A stretch of DNA of 64,000 nt from Dinoroseobacter sp049800775 (GCF_049800775.1 NZ_JBNAFR010000006.1:1-64000); one strand, 5' to 3'; shown: positions 46,744 to 56,099, counted from the first letter of the stretch. The notes: generated by a model from the letters alone, not told the origin. Program-made: numbers and translations.

Positions 46744-48009
46744 ATGAAAGACTTTGCCGATATCCCCGCCCTGATGACCGAAATCGGGACCGCAGCCAAA
46801 AAGGCCGCGGCGGAGTTGGCATTCGCCCCAGCCGCACAGCGGGCCGAGGCGCTGACCAAGGCGGCGGATGCGGTCTGGGCCCGGCGCGACGAGATCATCG
46901 CCGCCAACGCATCGGATCTGGAGTTCGGCCGCAACAAGGGGCTGAGCCCCGCGATGATGGACCGTCTGGCACTCGATGAGGGACGGATCGACGGCATCGT
47001 CCAGGGCCTGCGCGCCGTGGCGGCACAAGACGATCCCGTGGGGGCCGTGACCTCGGCCTGGGATCGGCCCACCGGGCTGAAGATCCGCCGGGTGCGCACA
47101 CCGCTCGGCGTGATTGGCGTGATCTATGAGAGCCGCCCGAACGTGACCGCCGATGCCGGGGCGCTCTGCCTGAAATCCGGCAATGCGGTGATCCTGCGCG
47201 GTGGCTCCGAGAGCTTCCATTCCTCGTCGCTGATCCATGCCTGTCTCGTGGACGGGCTGCGCGCCGCCGGTCTGCCCGAGGCGGCGATCCAGCTGGTCCC
47301 GACCCGGGATCGGGCCGCGGTGGGCGAGATGCTGACCATGACGGATACGATCGACGTGATCATCCCGCGCGGCGGCAAGGGGCTTGTGGGCCGGGTGCAG
47401 GCCGAAGCTCGCGTGCCGGTCTTTGCCCATCTCGAGGGGATCTGCCACATCTATCTCGACCGCGATGCGGATGCGGAAAAGGCGCGCGCCGTGATCCTGA
47501 ACGCCAAGACCCGCCGCACGGGGATTTGTGGCGCTGCGGAATGCGTTCTGATCGATCGCGCGTGGTTCGATGCACACGGCGCGCAGGTCCTCAGCGACCT
47601 GATCGACGCCGGTGTGGAGGTGCGCGCGGATGAGACCCTGCAAGCGGTGCCGGGCACGGTGCCGGCGGCTGCAGATGACTATGGCCGGGAATTTCTCGAC
47701 ATGATCATCGCCGCCCGTGTGGTCGATGGTGTGGATGGGGCGATTGCCCATATCCGGGATCATGGCTCGCAGCATACCGACTGCATCCTGACCGAGAATG
47801 ACGCCACGGCGGACCGCTTCTTTCAGCGGCTCGACAGCGCGATCCTGATGCGGAATGCCTCGACCCAGTTCGCCGATGGTGGCGAGTTCGGGATGGGGGC
47901 CGAGATCGGCATCGCCACGGGCAAGATGCATGCCCGCGGCCCCGTGGGTGCCGAGCAGCTGACCTCGTTCAAATACCTTGTCGAAGGGGATGGCACGATC
48001 CGGAGCTGA
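46744..48009 (+). CDS. proA: Glutamate-5-semialdehyde dehydrogenase (gamma-glutamyl phosphate reductase)
   Basis: A 421-residue NADPH-dependent reductase, the second step of proline synthesis. The aldehyde-dehydrogenase-like fold shows GVIGVIYESRPNVTADAGALCLKSGNAVILRGGSE near residue 122 and the catalytic cysteine region NAKTRRTGICGAAEC near 255. The ATG at 46744 follows AGAGGGTCTG. It is 97 bp after proB. Confidence 0.97.
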   Translation: MKDFADIPALMTEIGTAAKKAAAELAFAPAAQRAEALTKAADAVWARRDEIIAANASDLEFGRNKGLSPAMMDRLALDEGRIDGIVQGLRAVAAQDDPVGAVTSAWDRPTGLKIRRVRTPLGVIGVIYESRPNVTADAGALCLKSGNAVILRGGSESFHSSSLIHACLVDGLRAAGLPEAAIQLVPTRDRAAVGEMLTMTDTIDVIIPRGGKGLVGRVQAEARVPVFAHLEGICHIYLDRDADAEKARAVILNAKTRRTGICGAAECVLIDRAWFDAHGAQVLSDLIDAGVEVRADETLQAVPGTVPAAADDYGREFLDMIIAARVVDGVDGAIAHIRDHGSQHTDCILTENDATADRFFQRLDSAILMRNASTQFADGGEFGMGAEIGIATGKMHARGPVGAEQLTSFKYLVEGDGTIRS

Positions 48010-48027
48010 CCGGATCGTCGCACTGCC

Positions 48028-48642
48028 TCAGGTCTGGACCGACAGCGTCGTCTCGTCGGTCCGCACCACCCGGATCGGCCGCCCCGTGACCTGTCCGAGC
48101 TCGCGCAGCAGGGCAAATTGCACCTGCGCGGGCCGGAGGTGATCAAGGGGCGCTGTTCCCGCCAATCCGTTCCACAACATTTCATCAAAGGCAAAGCGCT
48201 GCGCCGTGCCCGTATAGACCAGCGCGCCCGGCTGTCCCGTGACCCGGATCGTGCCGCCATAGGGCATCGCCGTCTCAAGGCATTGCAGGGTCAGGAAGGC
48301 CTTCTTGGCATCCGAGCGCAGCATATCCTCAGGCTGCCAGTCGATGACGAGACGCCCGCCCTGGTAGCTGCCATGGAGCGCGCCGCGCAACTCGGCCCCC
48401 TTGATCATCTGATTGACCTGCGCATCGCCATAGGCAATCCGGAAAAAGCGGATCCGCGCATTCGCGCTTTCGACGCTCTCCGCGATCAGCGCCATTTCGG
48501 GCCCTTCGCTCGCGCCGGACATCTGCAACAGCTCCAGCCCATTGCCGATTGCCCCAAGCGGGCTAATAAGATCATGACAGATCCTGGATCCTATGAGCGC
48601 GCTGAGATCCTGCGCTTGGCCTGCCTGTCCCGGATCACTCAT
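48028..48642 (-). CDS. chpT: ChpT-like histidine phosphotransferase
   Basis: A 204-residue dimeric phosphotransferase. DLSALIGSRICHDLISPLGAIGNGLELLQ (residues 12-40) is the ChpT signature with the phosphorylated histidine at H23. The C-terminal part is a degenerate ATPase-like domain. In Caulobacter, ChpT passes phosphate from CckA to CtrA and CpdR, and in Rhodobacteraceae this relay controls motility and gene-transfer-agent genes. The ATG at 48640-48642 follows GGAGG. It is convergent with proA and divergent, 29 bp away, from the DUF3553 gene. Confidence 0.9.
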   Translation of the reverse strand: MSDPGQAGQAQDLSALIGSRICHDLISPLGAIGNGLELLQMSGASEGPEMALIAESVESANARIRFFRIAYGDAQVNQMIKGAELRGALHGSYQGGRLVIDWQPEDMLRSDAKKAFLTLQCLETAMPYGGTIRVTGQPGALVYTGTAQRFAFDEMLWNGLAGTAPLDHLRPAQVQFALLRELGQVTGRPIRVVRTDETTLSVQT

Positions 48643-48671
48643 GATCGCCTCCAACGAAAGGATGCACCGCC

Positions 48672-48857
48672 ATGTCAGAGATGAACGCGCTTCTGGAACC
48701 GGGCATGTTCGTGCGCAATCCCGACCAACCCGAGTGGGGGGTGGGGCAGGTGCAGTCAAACATAAACAGTCGCATCACGGTCAATTTCGAAAATGAGGGC
48801 AAAGTCGTGATGGACGCCACGCGCATTGCATTGGATCGGCTTTTTGACATGGAGTGA
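48672..48857 (+). CDS. DUF3553-family small protein
   Basis: A 61-residue protein: PGMFVRNPDQPEWGVGQVQSN with the basic/acidic strand INSRITVNFENEGKVVMD. The pattern is that of the DUF3553 family, an SH3-like beta-barrel related to the UvrD/CarD-like C-terminal domain. Function unknown. The ATG follows AAAGGA. Its promoter must lie inside or right before the divergent chpT gene. Confidence 0.8.
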   Translation: MSEMNALLEPGMFVRNPDQPEWGVGQVQSNINSRITVNFENEGKVVMDATRIALDRLFDME

Positions 48858-48890
48858 CTTTCCTAAACCGACTACTTGTGAAGGTTAACA

Positions 48891-48905
48891 ACAACCTGAG
48901 GTTGT
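48891..48905. promoter_or_regulatory. Palindrome upstream of olsB
   Basis: ACAACCTGAGGTTGT is an almost perfect 15-bp palindrome 60 bp before the olsB start, with partial symmetry reaching further out (GTTAAC on the left, GTCAAC on the right). It may be an operator for olsBA. Confidence 0.4.
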
Positions 48906-48965
48906 GTCAACGAACCAAGACGCCGATCCGTTGCATGTTCTCGGGAATGCGTTAAAGAGCGTGCC

Positions 48966-49742
48966 ATGTTGAGCCATACGCCCCGTTTTGATGTCACGTT
49001 GGCCGAGACCGCGGCGGACATGCGCGCGGCCCAGCGGCTCCGTTATGACGTGTTCGTGGACGAGCTTGGGGGCACTGGCGCGCTGGTCGATCACGCCGCG
49101 CGGCTGGAGCGGGATGAATACGACACGATCTGCGAGCATCTACTGTTGCGCGATCTGGCGCGGCCTGCGGATGATCTGGACCAGGTGGTCGGGGTGTACC
49201 GGCTGCTGCAGGGCAAGCGCCTGCCGGCCGGACGGTCCTATTACTCCGAGGCTGAGTACAATCTGGACCCGCTCCGGGGCTCGGGCCGCAACCTGCTGGA
49301 GCTGGGCCGCTCTTGCGTCCATGCGGAATATCGCAGCGGACTGGCCATGATGGCGCTCTGGTCCGGCCTCGCAACCTATGTGGAAGAGAACGCGGTCGAG
49401 GTTCTCTTTGGCGTTGCCAGTTTTCACGGCACGGATATCGAGACGCTGCGCGCGCCGCTGTCCCTGCTGCACCACAGGCATCTGGCCCCTGCGGGCCTGC
49501 GGGTCTCGGCGCAGCCGGAGCATTTCCAGCCCATGGACCTGATCCCCGAGGCCGAGCTGGACATGGCTGCGGCGAGCCGCGCGATCCCGCCGCTCATCAA
49601 GGCCTATCTGCGGCTTGGCGGCGGCGTGGGCGAAGGGGCCTTCATCGACCATGCCTTCAACACCACCGATGTCTGTCTTGTCATGGATACCAATCGCATG
49701 TCCGCCAAGCGCAAGGCCTTCCACACCCAGCGCGCCTCATGA
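48966..49742 (+). CDS. olsB: Ornithine N-acyltransferase (lyso-ornithine lipid synthesis)
   Basis: A 258-residue GNAT-type acyltransferase. It transfers a 3-hydroxyacyl group from acyl-ACP to ornithine, the first step of ornithine lipids. The family run is AAQRLRYDVFVDELGG, ELGRSCVHAEYRSGLAMMALWSGL near residue 116 and LFGVASFHGTD near 148. The stop overlaps the olsA ATG, so the two enzymes are co-translated. Confidence 0.93.
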   Translation: MLSHTPRFDVTLAETAADMRAAQRLRYDVFVDELGGTGALVDHAARLERDEYDTICEHLLLRDLARPADDLDQVVGVYRLLQGKRLPAGRSYYSEAEYNLDPLRGSGRNLLELGRSCVHAEYRSGLAMMALWSGLATYVEENAVEVLFGVASFHGTDIETLRAPLSLLHHRHLAPAGLRVSAQPEHFQPMDLIPEAELDMAAASRAIPPLIKAYLRLGGGVGEGAFIDHAFNTTDVCLVMDTNRMSAKRKAFHTQRAS

Positions 49743-50608
49743 GCACTTGGGACGGAGACGGACCGCCGCCCGCGCCCCGGCGCTTTGGGTTGGCGGATTG
49801 GGGGCGGGTGGTGATACGCGGGCTACCCATGGCGCTGGTGGTGTTTGGCGGGCTCGTGCTGCTGCTTCTGCTGCGCCTAGTTGAACGCCCGCTCTTTGGA
49901 CTGCACCGCCCCCTCACGCCCCATATCACCACATTTGTTTGCCGCATCGCGCTGGCCCTGATGGGCTTGCCACGACAGGTGACCGGCACCCCGCTGCGCG
50001 CTCAGGGGGCGCAGGTCGCCAATCACGCGAGCTGGCTCGATATCTTCGTCCTGAATTCCTGTCAGCAGGTCTATTTCGTCTCGAAATCCGAGGTAGCCGG
50101 CTGGCCCGGCATCGGGTGGCTGGCACGGGCCACGGGCACGCTCTTCATCCGTCGCGACCGCAGCGCCACTGCGGATCAGGCGCAGGCGTTTCATGCGCGC
50201 CTGCGGGCGGGGCATCACCTGATCCTCTTTCCCGAGGGCACCAGCAGCGACAGCCGCCGCGTGCTGCCCTTCAAATCCTCGCTCTTCTCCGCGTTCTTCC
50301 AACCGGATCTGCGCGAAGACAGCGCGGTGCAGCCGGTGACGGTGATCTATCACGCGCCGGACGGAGTCGATCCGCGGTTTTACGGCTGGTGGGGCGATAT
50401 GGAGTTCGGCGGGCATTTCCTGCAGATGCTGGCCCAACCCCGCCATGGCCGCGTCGAGGTGATGTTTCACGACCCGATCCCGGTGCGCAGCTGCGCCAAT
50501 CGCAAGGAGCTCGCCAGACGCTGCGAGGCCGTGATCCGAGCGCATCACCCCTGCGGGTCGGACCAGAGTGCGCGAACCTCGGACACGGACAGTCCGGCAT
50601 CCCGATAG
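49739..50608 (+). CDS. olsA: Lyso-ornithine lipid O-acyltransferase
   Basis: A 289-residue membrane-associated acyltransferase of the PlsC family. An N-terminal helix (about 28-50) anchors it. The catalytic motif is NHASWLD near residue 94, and the second acyl-acceptor motif is FPEGTSS near 164. It adds the second fatty acid to lyso-ornithine lipid. The last ~20 codons run antisense into the end of gluQ (64-bp overlap), so the tail HHPCGSDQSARTSDTDSP may be non-essential. Confidence 0.92.
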   Translation: MSTWDGDGPPPAPRRFGLADWGRVVIRGLPMALVVFGGLVLLLLLRLVERPLFGLHRPLTPHITTFVCRIALALMGLPRQVTGTPLRAQGAQVANHASWLDIFVLNSCQQVYFVSKSEVAGWPGIGWLARATGTLFIRRDRSATADQAQAFHARLRAGHHLILFPEGTSSDSRRVLPFKSSLFSAFFQPDLREDSAVQPVTVIYHAPDGVDPRFYGWWGDMEFGGHFLQMLAQPRHGRVEVMFHDPIPVRSCANRKELARRCEAVIRAHHPCGSDQSARTSDTDSPASR

Positions 50609-51411
50609 GCCGACAGGGCGCGCGCATCATCGCGCTTGGCCAACCGTTTGCCCGCCGCATCGCGGATCAGGCGGTGGTGGTGATAGGCGGGCACCGGCAA
50701 CCCAAGCAGCGCCTGCAGCACCACATGGATCGCCGTGGCCTCGAACAGGTCGCGCCCCCGCACCACATGGGTGATCTCCTGCGCCGCATCATCGACCACC
50801 ACCGACAGGTGATAAGAGGTCGCCATGTCCCGCCGGCAGAGCACCACATCGCCGACGCGGTCCACAAGCCCGTGGGGCGCGAGGGTGATCTCGCCCTGTT
50901 CGCCCGCGAGACCCGCACCGGTCTCGACAAAGCGCAGCGCGTCCGGTGCGCAGCGCGCCACCGCCGCCGCCATATCCAGCCGCAGCACCGCGCCCACGGG
51001 CCGGGGGCCCTTGCGGGACCGCCCTCGGCAAGTGCCGGGATAGATCACTCCGTCCGGGCCCAGCAGGGGCGCGCCCTCTTGCGGGGCGCGGGTTGCCTCG
51101 GCGATATCGCGCCGCGTGCAGGTGCAGGGATAGAGCAGACCGTCTGACCAAAGGCGATCGAGCGCGGCGTCATAGGACGCCTGCCGCTCGGACTGCCGCA
51201 TTACCGGGCTCGGCCATGCCAGCCCGAGCCATGCGAGATCCTCGTAGATCAGTGCCTCCCATTCCGGGCGCGCGCGGCTCTGGTCGATGTCTTCGATCCG
51301 CAAGAGGAAGGTGCCGCCCGCCGCCTCGGCCATCTCCGCCGCCGTGCAGGCCGAGAACCCATGGCCGAGATGGAGCGGACCGGTGGGCGAGGGGGCAAAG
51401 CGCGTCTTCAT
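50545..51411 (-). CDS. gluQ: Glutamyl-Q tRNA(Asp) synthetase
   Basis: A 288-residue paralogue of the GluRS catalytic core that attaches glutamate to queuosine in tRNA-Asp. HIGH-like LHLGHGFS near residue 14, a CTCTRRDI zinc-binding pair near 100 and a KMSKS-like KRLAKRDDA near 257 are visible; the anticodon-binding domain of GluRS is absent. The start is the ATG at 51409-51411. It converges on olsA and lies 22 bp downstream of trmFO. Confidence 0.93.
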   Translation of the reverse strand: MKTRFAPSPTGPLHLGHGFSACTAAEMAEAAGGTFLLRIEDIDQSRARPEWEALIYEDLAWLGLAWPSPVMRQSERQASYDAALDRLWSDGLLYPCTCTRRDIAEATRAPQEGAPLLGPDGVIYPGTCRGRSRKGPRPVGAVLRLDMAAAVARCAPDALRFVETGAGLAGEQGEITLAPHGLVDRVGDVVLCRRDMATSYHLSVVVDDAAQEITHVVRGRDLFEATAIHVVLQALLGLPVPAYHHHRLIRDAAGKRLAKRDDARALSAYRDAGLSVSEVRALWSDPQG

Positions 51412-51433
51412 GGGGCGTTTCGGGGTGCGCGGA

Positions 51434-52795
51434 TCACTCCGCCGCGAGCGGTTGCCCGAGCCAGTCCATCCAGGCGGCCTTGGCGCGGTCCGTATAGCCC
51501 TTGTAGCGCTCCTTGCGGCCCCGGCGGCCCCCGCGCACCCCGTCAAGGGGCGGGAAGAGCCCGAAATTCACGTTCATCGGCTGGAATGTCTTGGCCTCGG
51601 CCCCGCCGGTGATGTGATGGATGAGCGCGCCCATGGCAGTTTCCTGCGGTGGCCCCTCGACCGGCTGGCCGAGGATCTCGGCCGCGGCCATCCGACCAGC
51701 GAGCAGGCCCATGGCGGCACTTTCCACATAGCCTTCGACCCCGGTGATCTGACCGGCAAAGCGCAGGTTGGGGCGTTTGCGCAGGCGCATCTGCGCATCC
51801 AGCAGGGTCGGCGAGTTGATGAAGGTATTGCGGTGGATCCCGCCGAGACGGGCAAAGCGCGCCTCTTCCAGCCCCGGGATCATCCGGAGCACTTCGGTCT
51901 GCGCGCCGTATTTCATCTTCGTCTGGAACCCGACGATGTTGTAAAGCGTGCCGAGCGCATTGTCCCGGCGCAGCTGGACCACCGCATGGGCCTTGATGTC
52001 CGGCTGGTGCGGGTTCGTCAGGCCCACGGGCTTCATCGGGCCATGGCGCAGGGTCTCGCGGCCCCGCTCGGCCATCACCTCGATCGGCAGGCAGCCGTCG
52101 AAATATCCCGCCGTCTCGCCCGGTTTGAACTCGGTCTTCTCGGCGGCCAGCAGGGCATCGATGAAGGCCTCGTACTGGTCGCGATCCATGGGACAGTTGA
52201 GATAGGCGGTCCGCTCTTCCTCGGTCTCGCCCTTGTCATAGCGCGACTGCATCCATGCCTTGGACATGTCGATACTGTCGAAATAGAGGATCGGCGCAAT
52301 GGCGTCGAAGAAGGCGAGGCTTTCCTGTCCGGTCTCGGCGGCAATCGCCTCGGCCAGCGCGCCCGAGGTCAGGGGGCCGGTCGCGATGATCCAGGTTCCG
52401 TCCTCGGGCAGGGCGGTGATTTCGTCCCCATCGAGGGTGATCCTCGGATGGGCCAGAAGCCGCTCGGTCACCGAGGCCGCGAACGGGTCGCGGTCCACAG
52501 CCAGCGCGCCACCGGCGGGCAGGGCGTGGCGATCCGCCATCTCCATGATGAGACCGCCCGCGGCGCGCATTTCCCAATGCAGGAGCCCCACGGCGTTCTG
52601 CTCGTCATCATCGGAGCGGAAGGAGTTCGAGCAGACCATCTCGGCCAGATGCCCGGTCTTGTGGGCAAAGGTGCCGACCTTGGGCCGCATCTCGTGGATG
52701 ACGACATTGACGCCCATCTGGGCGGCCTGCCAGGCGGCTTCGGATCCGGCCATGCCGCCGCCGATGATGTGGAGTGTGTGATCTGCTGTGCTCAT
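51434..52795 (-). CDS. trmFO: Folate/FAD-dependent tRNA (uracil-5-)-methyltransferase
   Basis: A 453-residue flavoprotein that methylates U54 of tRNA with methylene-tetrahydrofolate. The N-terminal FAD fold is LHIIGGGMAGSEAAWQAAQMG; EMVCSNSFRSDDDEQNAVGLLHWEM near residue 52 is the family signature with a conserved cysteine; FAGQITGVEGYVESAAMGLLAGR is near 345. Shared operon direction with gluQ suggests a tRNA-modification unit. Confidence 0.95.
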   Translation of the reverse strand: MSTADHTLHIIGGGMAGSEAAWQAAQMGVNVVIHEMRPKVGTFAHKTGHLAEMVCSNSFRSDDDEQNAVGLLHWEMRAAGGLIMEMADRHALPAGGALAVDRDPFAASVTERLLAHPRITLDGDEITALPEDGTWIIATGPLTSGALAEAIAAETGQESLAFFDAIAPILYFDSIDMSKAWMQSRYDKGETEEERTAYLNCPMDRDQYEAFIDALLAAEKTEFKPGETAGYFDGCLPIEVMAERGRETLRHGPMKPVGLTNPHQPDIKAHAVVQLRRDNALGTLYNIVGFQTKMKYGAQTEVLRMIPGLEEARFARLGGIHRNTFINSPTLLDAQMRLRKRPNLRFAGQITGVEGYVESAAMGLLAGRMAAAEILGQPVEGPPQETAMGALIHHITGGAEAKTFQPMNVNFGLFPPLDGVRGGRRGRKERYKGYTDRAKAAWMDWLGQPLAAE

Positions 52796-52903
52796 GGGCC
52801 TCGATATAGAGGCTCATGAGCGGGATGGAAATGTCGGATTGACGACCCCGGCGGGCTGAGGGGCGACGGGTGCGATCCGCCGCCGCGCGGGCCGCGCCGA
52901 GGG

Positions 52904-55639
52904 TTATTCGTCCTCGGCGCCATCCTCGTCCTCGCCCTGATCGGCGATATAGGCCACCGAGACGACCTGTTCGCCCGGCGCGGTGTTGAACACCTTCACG
53001 CCGCCTGCCGCGCGGGAGCGGAAGCTGATCCCGTCCACCGGGCAGCGGATCGACTGGCCCGTGGAGGTGGCGAGCATGATCTGGTCGTCCAGCTCCACCG
53101 GGAAGCATGCAACCAGCGGGCCGCCCCGCATCGCCTTGTCCATGGCCGTCACACCCTGGCCACCACGCCCGCGGACAGGGTAGTCATGGCTGGAACTGAT
53201 CTTGCCCGTCCCGCCGGAAGTGATCGTCAGGATCAGGTCCTCGGCCGCCGACATCTCGGCATAGCGCTCGGGGCTGAGCTGCCCGGCCTCAACGGTCTCT
53301 TCATCATCGCTCTCGGCTTCATCCGCAAGCCCGGCCACGGCCCGGCGCATCTTGAGATAGGCGGCGCGCTCCTGCGGGTCGGCCTCGAAATGCCGGATCA
53401 CCGCCATGGAGACGACTTCGTCGCCCTCGGCCAAGCGCACACCGCGCACGCCCGTGCTGTCACGGCCCTTGAAAACCCGGACATCCGTGGTGCGGAAGCG
53501 GATCGCACGCCCCGAGGCGGTGATCAGCATAACATCGTCATCCTCGGAACAGATCCGCGCCTTCACAAGGCTCACCCCCTCGGGCAGCTTCATGGCGATC
53601 TTGCCGTTGGACTTCACATTCGTGAAGTCTGACAAGGCGTTACGACGCACATCTCCGGCAGAGGTTGAAAAGACGATCTGCAGGTCGGACCAGTCTTCCT
53701 CGTCCCGGTCCACGGGCATGATCGCCGCGATGGAGGTGCCGGTTGGAATCGGCAGCACGTTGACGATGGCCTTGCCGCGGGCATTGCGTCCGCCCGAGGG
53801 CAGTCGCCATGTCTTGAGCTTGTAGACCATCCCGTCCGTAGTGAAGACCAGAAGCGGCGTGTGGGTATTCGCGACAAACAGCGTCGTGACCACGTCGTCT
53901 TCCTTGGTGTTCATCCCCGACAGGCCCTTGCCACCGCGTTTTTGCGCGCGGAATTCGACCAGCGGGGTGCGCTTGATATAGCCGCCCGAGGTGACGGTGA
54001 CTACCATGTCCTCGCGCTCGATCAGGTCCTCGTCTTCCATGTCACCGGACCACTCGGTGATCTCGGTGCGGCGCGGCACGGCGAACTGCTCGCGGACCTC
54101 GCGCAGCTCGTCCGAAATGATCGCCATGATCCGCGAGCGGGAGCGCAGAATGTCCAGATATTCCTGGATCTTACCCGCCAGTTCCTGCAGCTCGTCGGTG
54201 ACTTCCTTGACGCCAAGCTGGGTCAGGCGCTGCAGACGCAGCTCGAGGATCGCGCGGGCCTGGGTCTCGGACAGGTTGTAGGTCCCGTCGTCGTTCATCG
54301 TGTGGGTTGGGTCGTCGATAAGACGGATGTAATCGGCGATGTCCGCGGCGGGCCAGCGACGGGTCATCAACTTCTCGCGGGCCTCGGCGGCGTCGGCGGA
54401 GGCACGAATGGTGGCCACGACCTCATCCACATTGGACACAGCCACGGCCAGACCGCAGAGGATATGGCTCCGCTCGCGGGCCTTGCGCAGGTCGAAGGCC
54501 GTACGGCGCGCCACAACTTCCTCGCGGAAGGTGATGAAACTGCTGAGGAAATCCTTCAGCGTCAGCTGCTCGGGCCGCCCGCCATTCAGCGCCAGCATGT
54601 TGCAGCCGAAGGAGGTCTGCATGGGCGTGAAGCGGTAGAGCTGGTTCAGCACGACCTCGGGCGTCGCATCGCGCTTCAGCTCGACCACCACGCGGACGCC
54701 GATCCGGTCACTCTCGTCCTGCACATGGGCGATGCCCTCGATCCGCTTCTCGCGGACCAGCTCGGCGATCTTCTCGATCATCGAGGCCTTGTTAACCTGA
54801 TAGGGGATCTCGTCGAGCACGATGGCGTAGCGATCCTTGCGCAGCTCCTCGATCCGGGTCTTGGCGCGGATGATGACCGAGCCGCGCCCCTCCAGATAGG
54901 CCTTGCGCGCGCCGGACCGTCCGAGGATCTGCCCGCCCGTGGGGAAATCCGGGGCCGGGACGTATTGCATTAGGTCCTCAACCTCGAGATCCGGGGTCTC
55001 GATCAGCGCGAGCGTCGCGTCGATCACCTCGCCGAGATTGTGGGGCGGAATATTCGTGGCCATACCGACCGCGATACCGCCAGCCCCATTGACCAGCATG
55101 TTCGGGAAACGCGCCGGAAGGACCGTCGGCTCCTGATCCTTGCCGTCGTAATTGTCCTGAAAATCGACGGTGTCTTTCTCGATATCCGCCAGCAGCGAGG
55201 CGGCGGGTTTGTCCATCCGCACCTCGGTGTACCGCATGGCCGCCGGGTTATCTCCGTCCATGGAGCCGAAATTGCCCTGTCCATCGAGCAGCGGCAGCGA
55301 CATGGAGAAATCCTGCGCCATCCGCACCAGCGCGTCATAGATCGCCCCATCCCCGTGCGGGTGGTATTTGCCCATGACATCGCCCACGGGCCGCGCCGAC
55401 TTGCGATAGGCCTTTTCGTGAGAGTTCCCGGTTTCGTGCATGGCATAGAGAATCCGCCGATGTACCGGTTTGAGCCCATCACGCAGATCCGGGATCGCGC
55501 GGCTGACGATCACGCTCATGGCATAATCGAGATAGGAGCTCTTCATCTCCTCCGCGATGGAGATGGTCGGCCCCGTATAATCGGACCCGCCGCCGGGGGT
55601 TTCGTCCATGTTCTCAGGGGGTTCCGGGGTGTCGGTCAC
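52904..55639 (-). CDS. gyrA: DNA gyrase subunit A
   Basis: A 911-residue subunit that cuts and reseals DNA. The active tyrosine is Y137 (AAMRYTEVRM); the GyrA box in the C-terminal beta-pinwheel is QKRGGKG near 568, and the tail is acidic. The quinolone-determining segment reads HPHGDGAIYD, with glycine at the position of E. coli Ser83 and aspartate at that of Asp87. The GTG start at 55637-55639 follows AGGAG; an ATG at 55607-55609 is an alternative. Confidence 0.95.
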   Translation of the reverse strand: MTDTPEPPENMDETPGGGSDYTGPTISIAEEMKSSYLDYAMSVIVSRAIPDLRDGLKPVHRRILYAMHETGNSHEKAYRKSARPVGDVMGKYHPHGDGAIYDALVRMAQDFSMSLPLLDGQGNFGSMDGDNPAAMRYTEVRMDKPAASLLADIEKDTVDFQDNYDGKDQEPTVLPARFPNMLVNGAGGIAVGMATNIPPHNLGEVIDATLALIETPDLEVEDLMQYVPAPDFPTGGQILGRSGARKAYLEGRGSVIIRAKTRIEELRKDRYAIVLDEIPYQVNKASMIEKIAELVREKRIEGIAHVQDESDRIGVRVVVELKRDATPEVVLNQLYRFTPMQTSFGCNMLALNGGRPEQLTLKDFLSSFITFREEVVARRTAFDLRKARERSHILCGLAVAVSNVDEVVATIRASADAAEAREKLMTRRWPAADIADYIRLIDDPTHTMNDDGTYNLSETQARAILELRLQRLTQLGVKEVTDELQELAGKIQEYLDILRSRSRIMAIISDELREVREQFAVPRRTEITEWSGDMEDEDLIEREDMVVTVTSGGYIKRTPLVEFRAQKRGGKGLSGMNTKEDDVVTTLFVANTHTPLLVFTTDGMVYKLKTWRLPSGGRNARGKAIVNVLPIPTGTSIAAIMPVDRDEEDWSDLQIVFSTSAGDVRRNALSDFTNVKSNGKIAMKLPEGVSLVKARICSEDDDVMLITASGRAIRFRTTDVRVFKGRDSTGVRGVRLAEGDEVVSMAVIRHFEADPQERAAYLKMRRAVAGLADEAESDDEETVEAGQLSPERYAEMSAAEDLILTITSGGTGKISSSHDYPVRGRGGQGVTAMDKAMRGGPLVACFPVELDDQIMLATSTGQSIRCPVDGISFRSRAAGGVKVFNTAPGEQVVSVAYIADQGEDEDGAEDE

Positions 55640-55684
55640 GTGGGCCGAACTCCTATGTCAGAGGCACAATATTTAGTCCTTTGG

Positions 55685-55714
55685 AGTATAACAGAACCTT
55701 TATCTTGCGCACAA
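55685..55714 (-). promoter_or_regulatory. Probable gyrA promoter
   Basis: On the minus strand TTGTGC and TATACT are 18 bp apart, ending 46 bp before the gyrA start. The -10 box is one base from consensus. Confidence 0.6.
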
Positions 55715-55829
55715 GTTGTGCATGACATTTACGAGCAGCCTCTGCCATGGAGTGCTAACATGCTGTTCTTATTGAATTCTTAAACACGATATGTCTCGAT
55801 GAAGGGAACGGACCGGAACGGAGACGCAT

Positions 55830-56099
55830 ATGGCAGGCCACGAGACCGAATTGATGCTGCGCGGATACGGGTTGACCACGGCGGAGATGTATTACCGCAT
55901 GCCCGACCATCCCAGCGTTCTGAACACCTTCATCTGGCAGGATTATGACCTCGCGCCGGACTACCCGGCGCTGTTCAAGTTCATCGAATTCTGGCAGGCC
56001 GAGATCGAGGGCGCGCTGCATTCCGTGCGATTTGCCCATCGCAAGATGATCTCGCCCGGTGAGTGGCGCCATGTCACCCATGAGCTGCCGCTGCACTGA
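55830..56099 (+). CDS. usg: Usg family protein
   Basis: An 89-residue protein matching Usg: LMLRGYGLTTAEMYYRMPDHPSVLNTFIWQDYDLAPDYPAL (residues 8-50). Usg is known as a small gene beside tryptophan genes in Caulobacter and relatives, with no established function. Here it stands between gyrA and a DUF4188 gene, away from trp genes. Confidence 0.85.
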   Translation: MAGHETELMLRGYGLTTAEMYYRMPDHPSVLNTFIWQDYDLAPDYPALFKFIEFWQAEIEGALHSVRFAHRKMISPGEWRHVTHELPLH

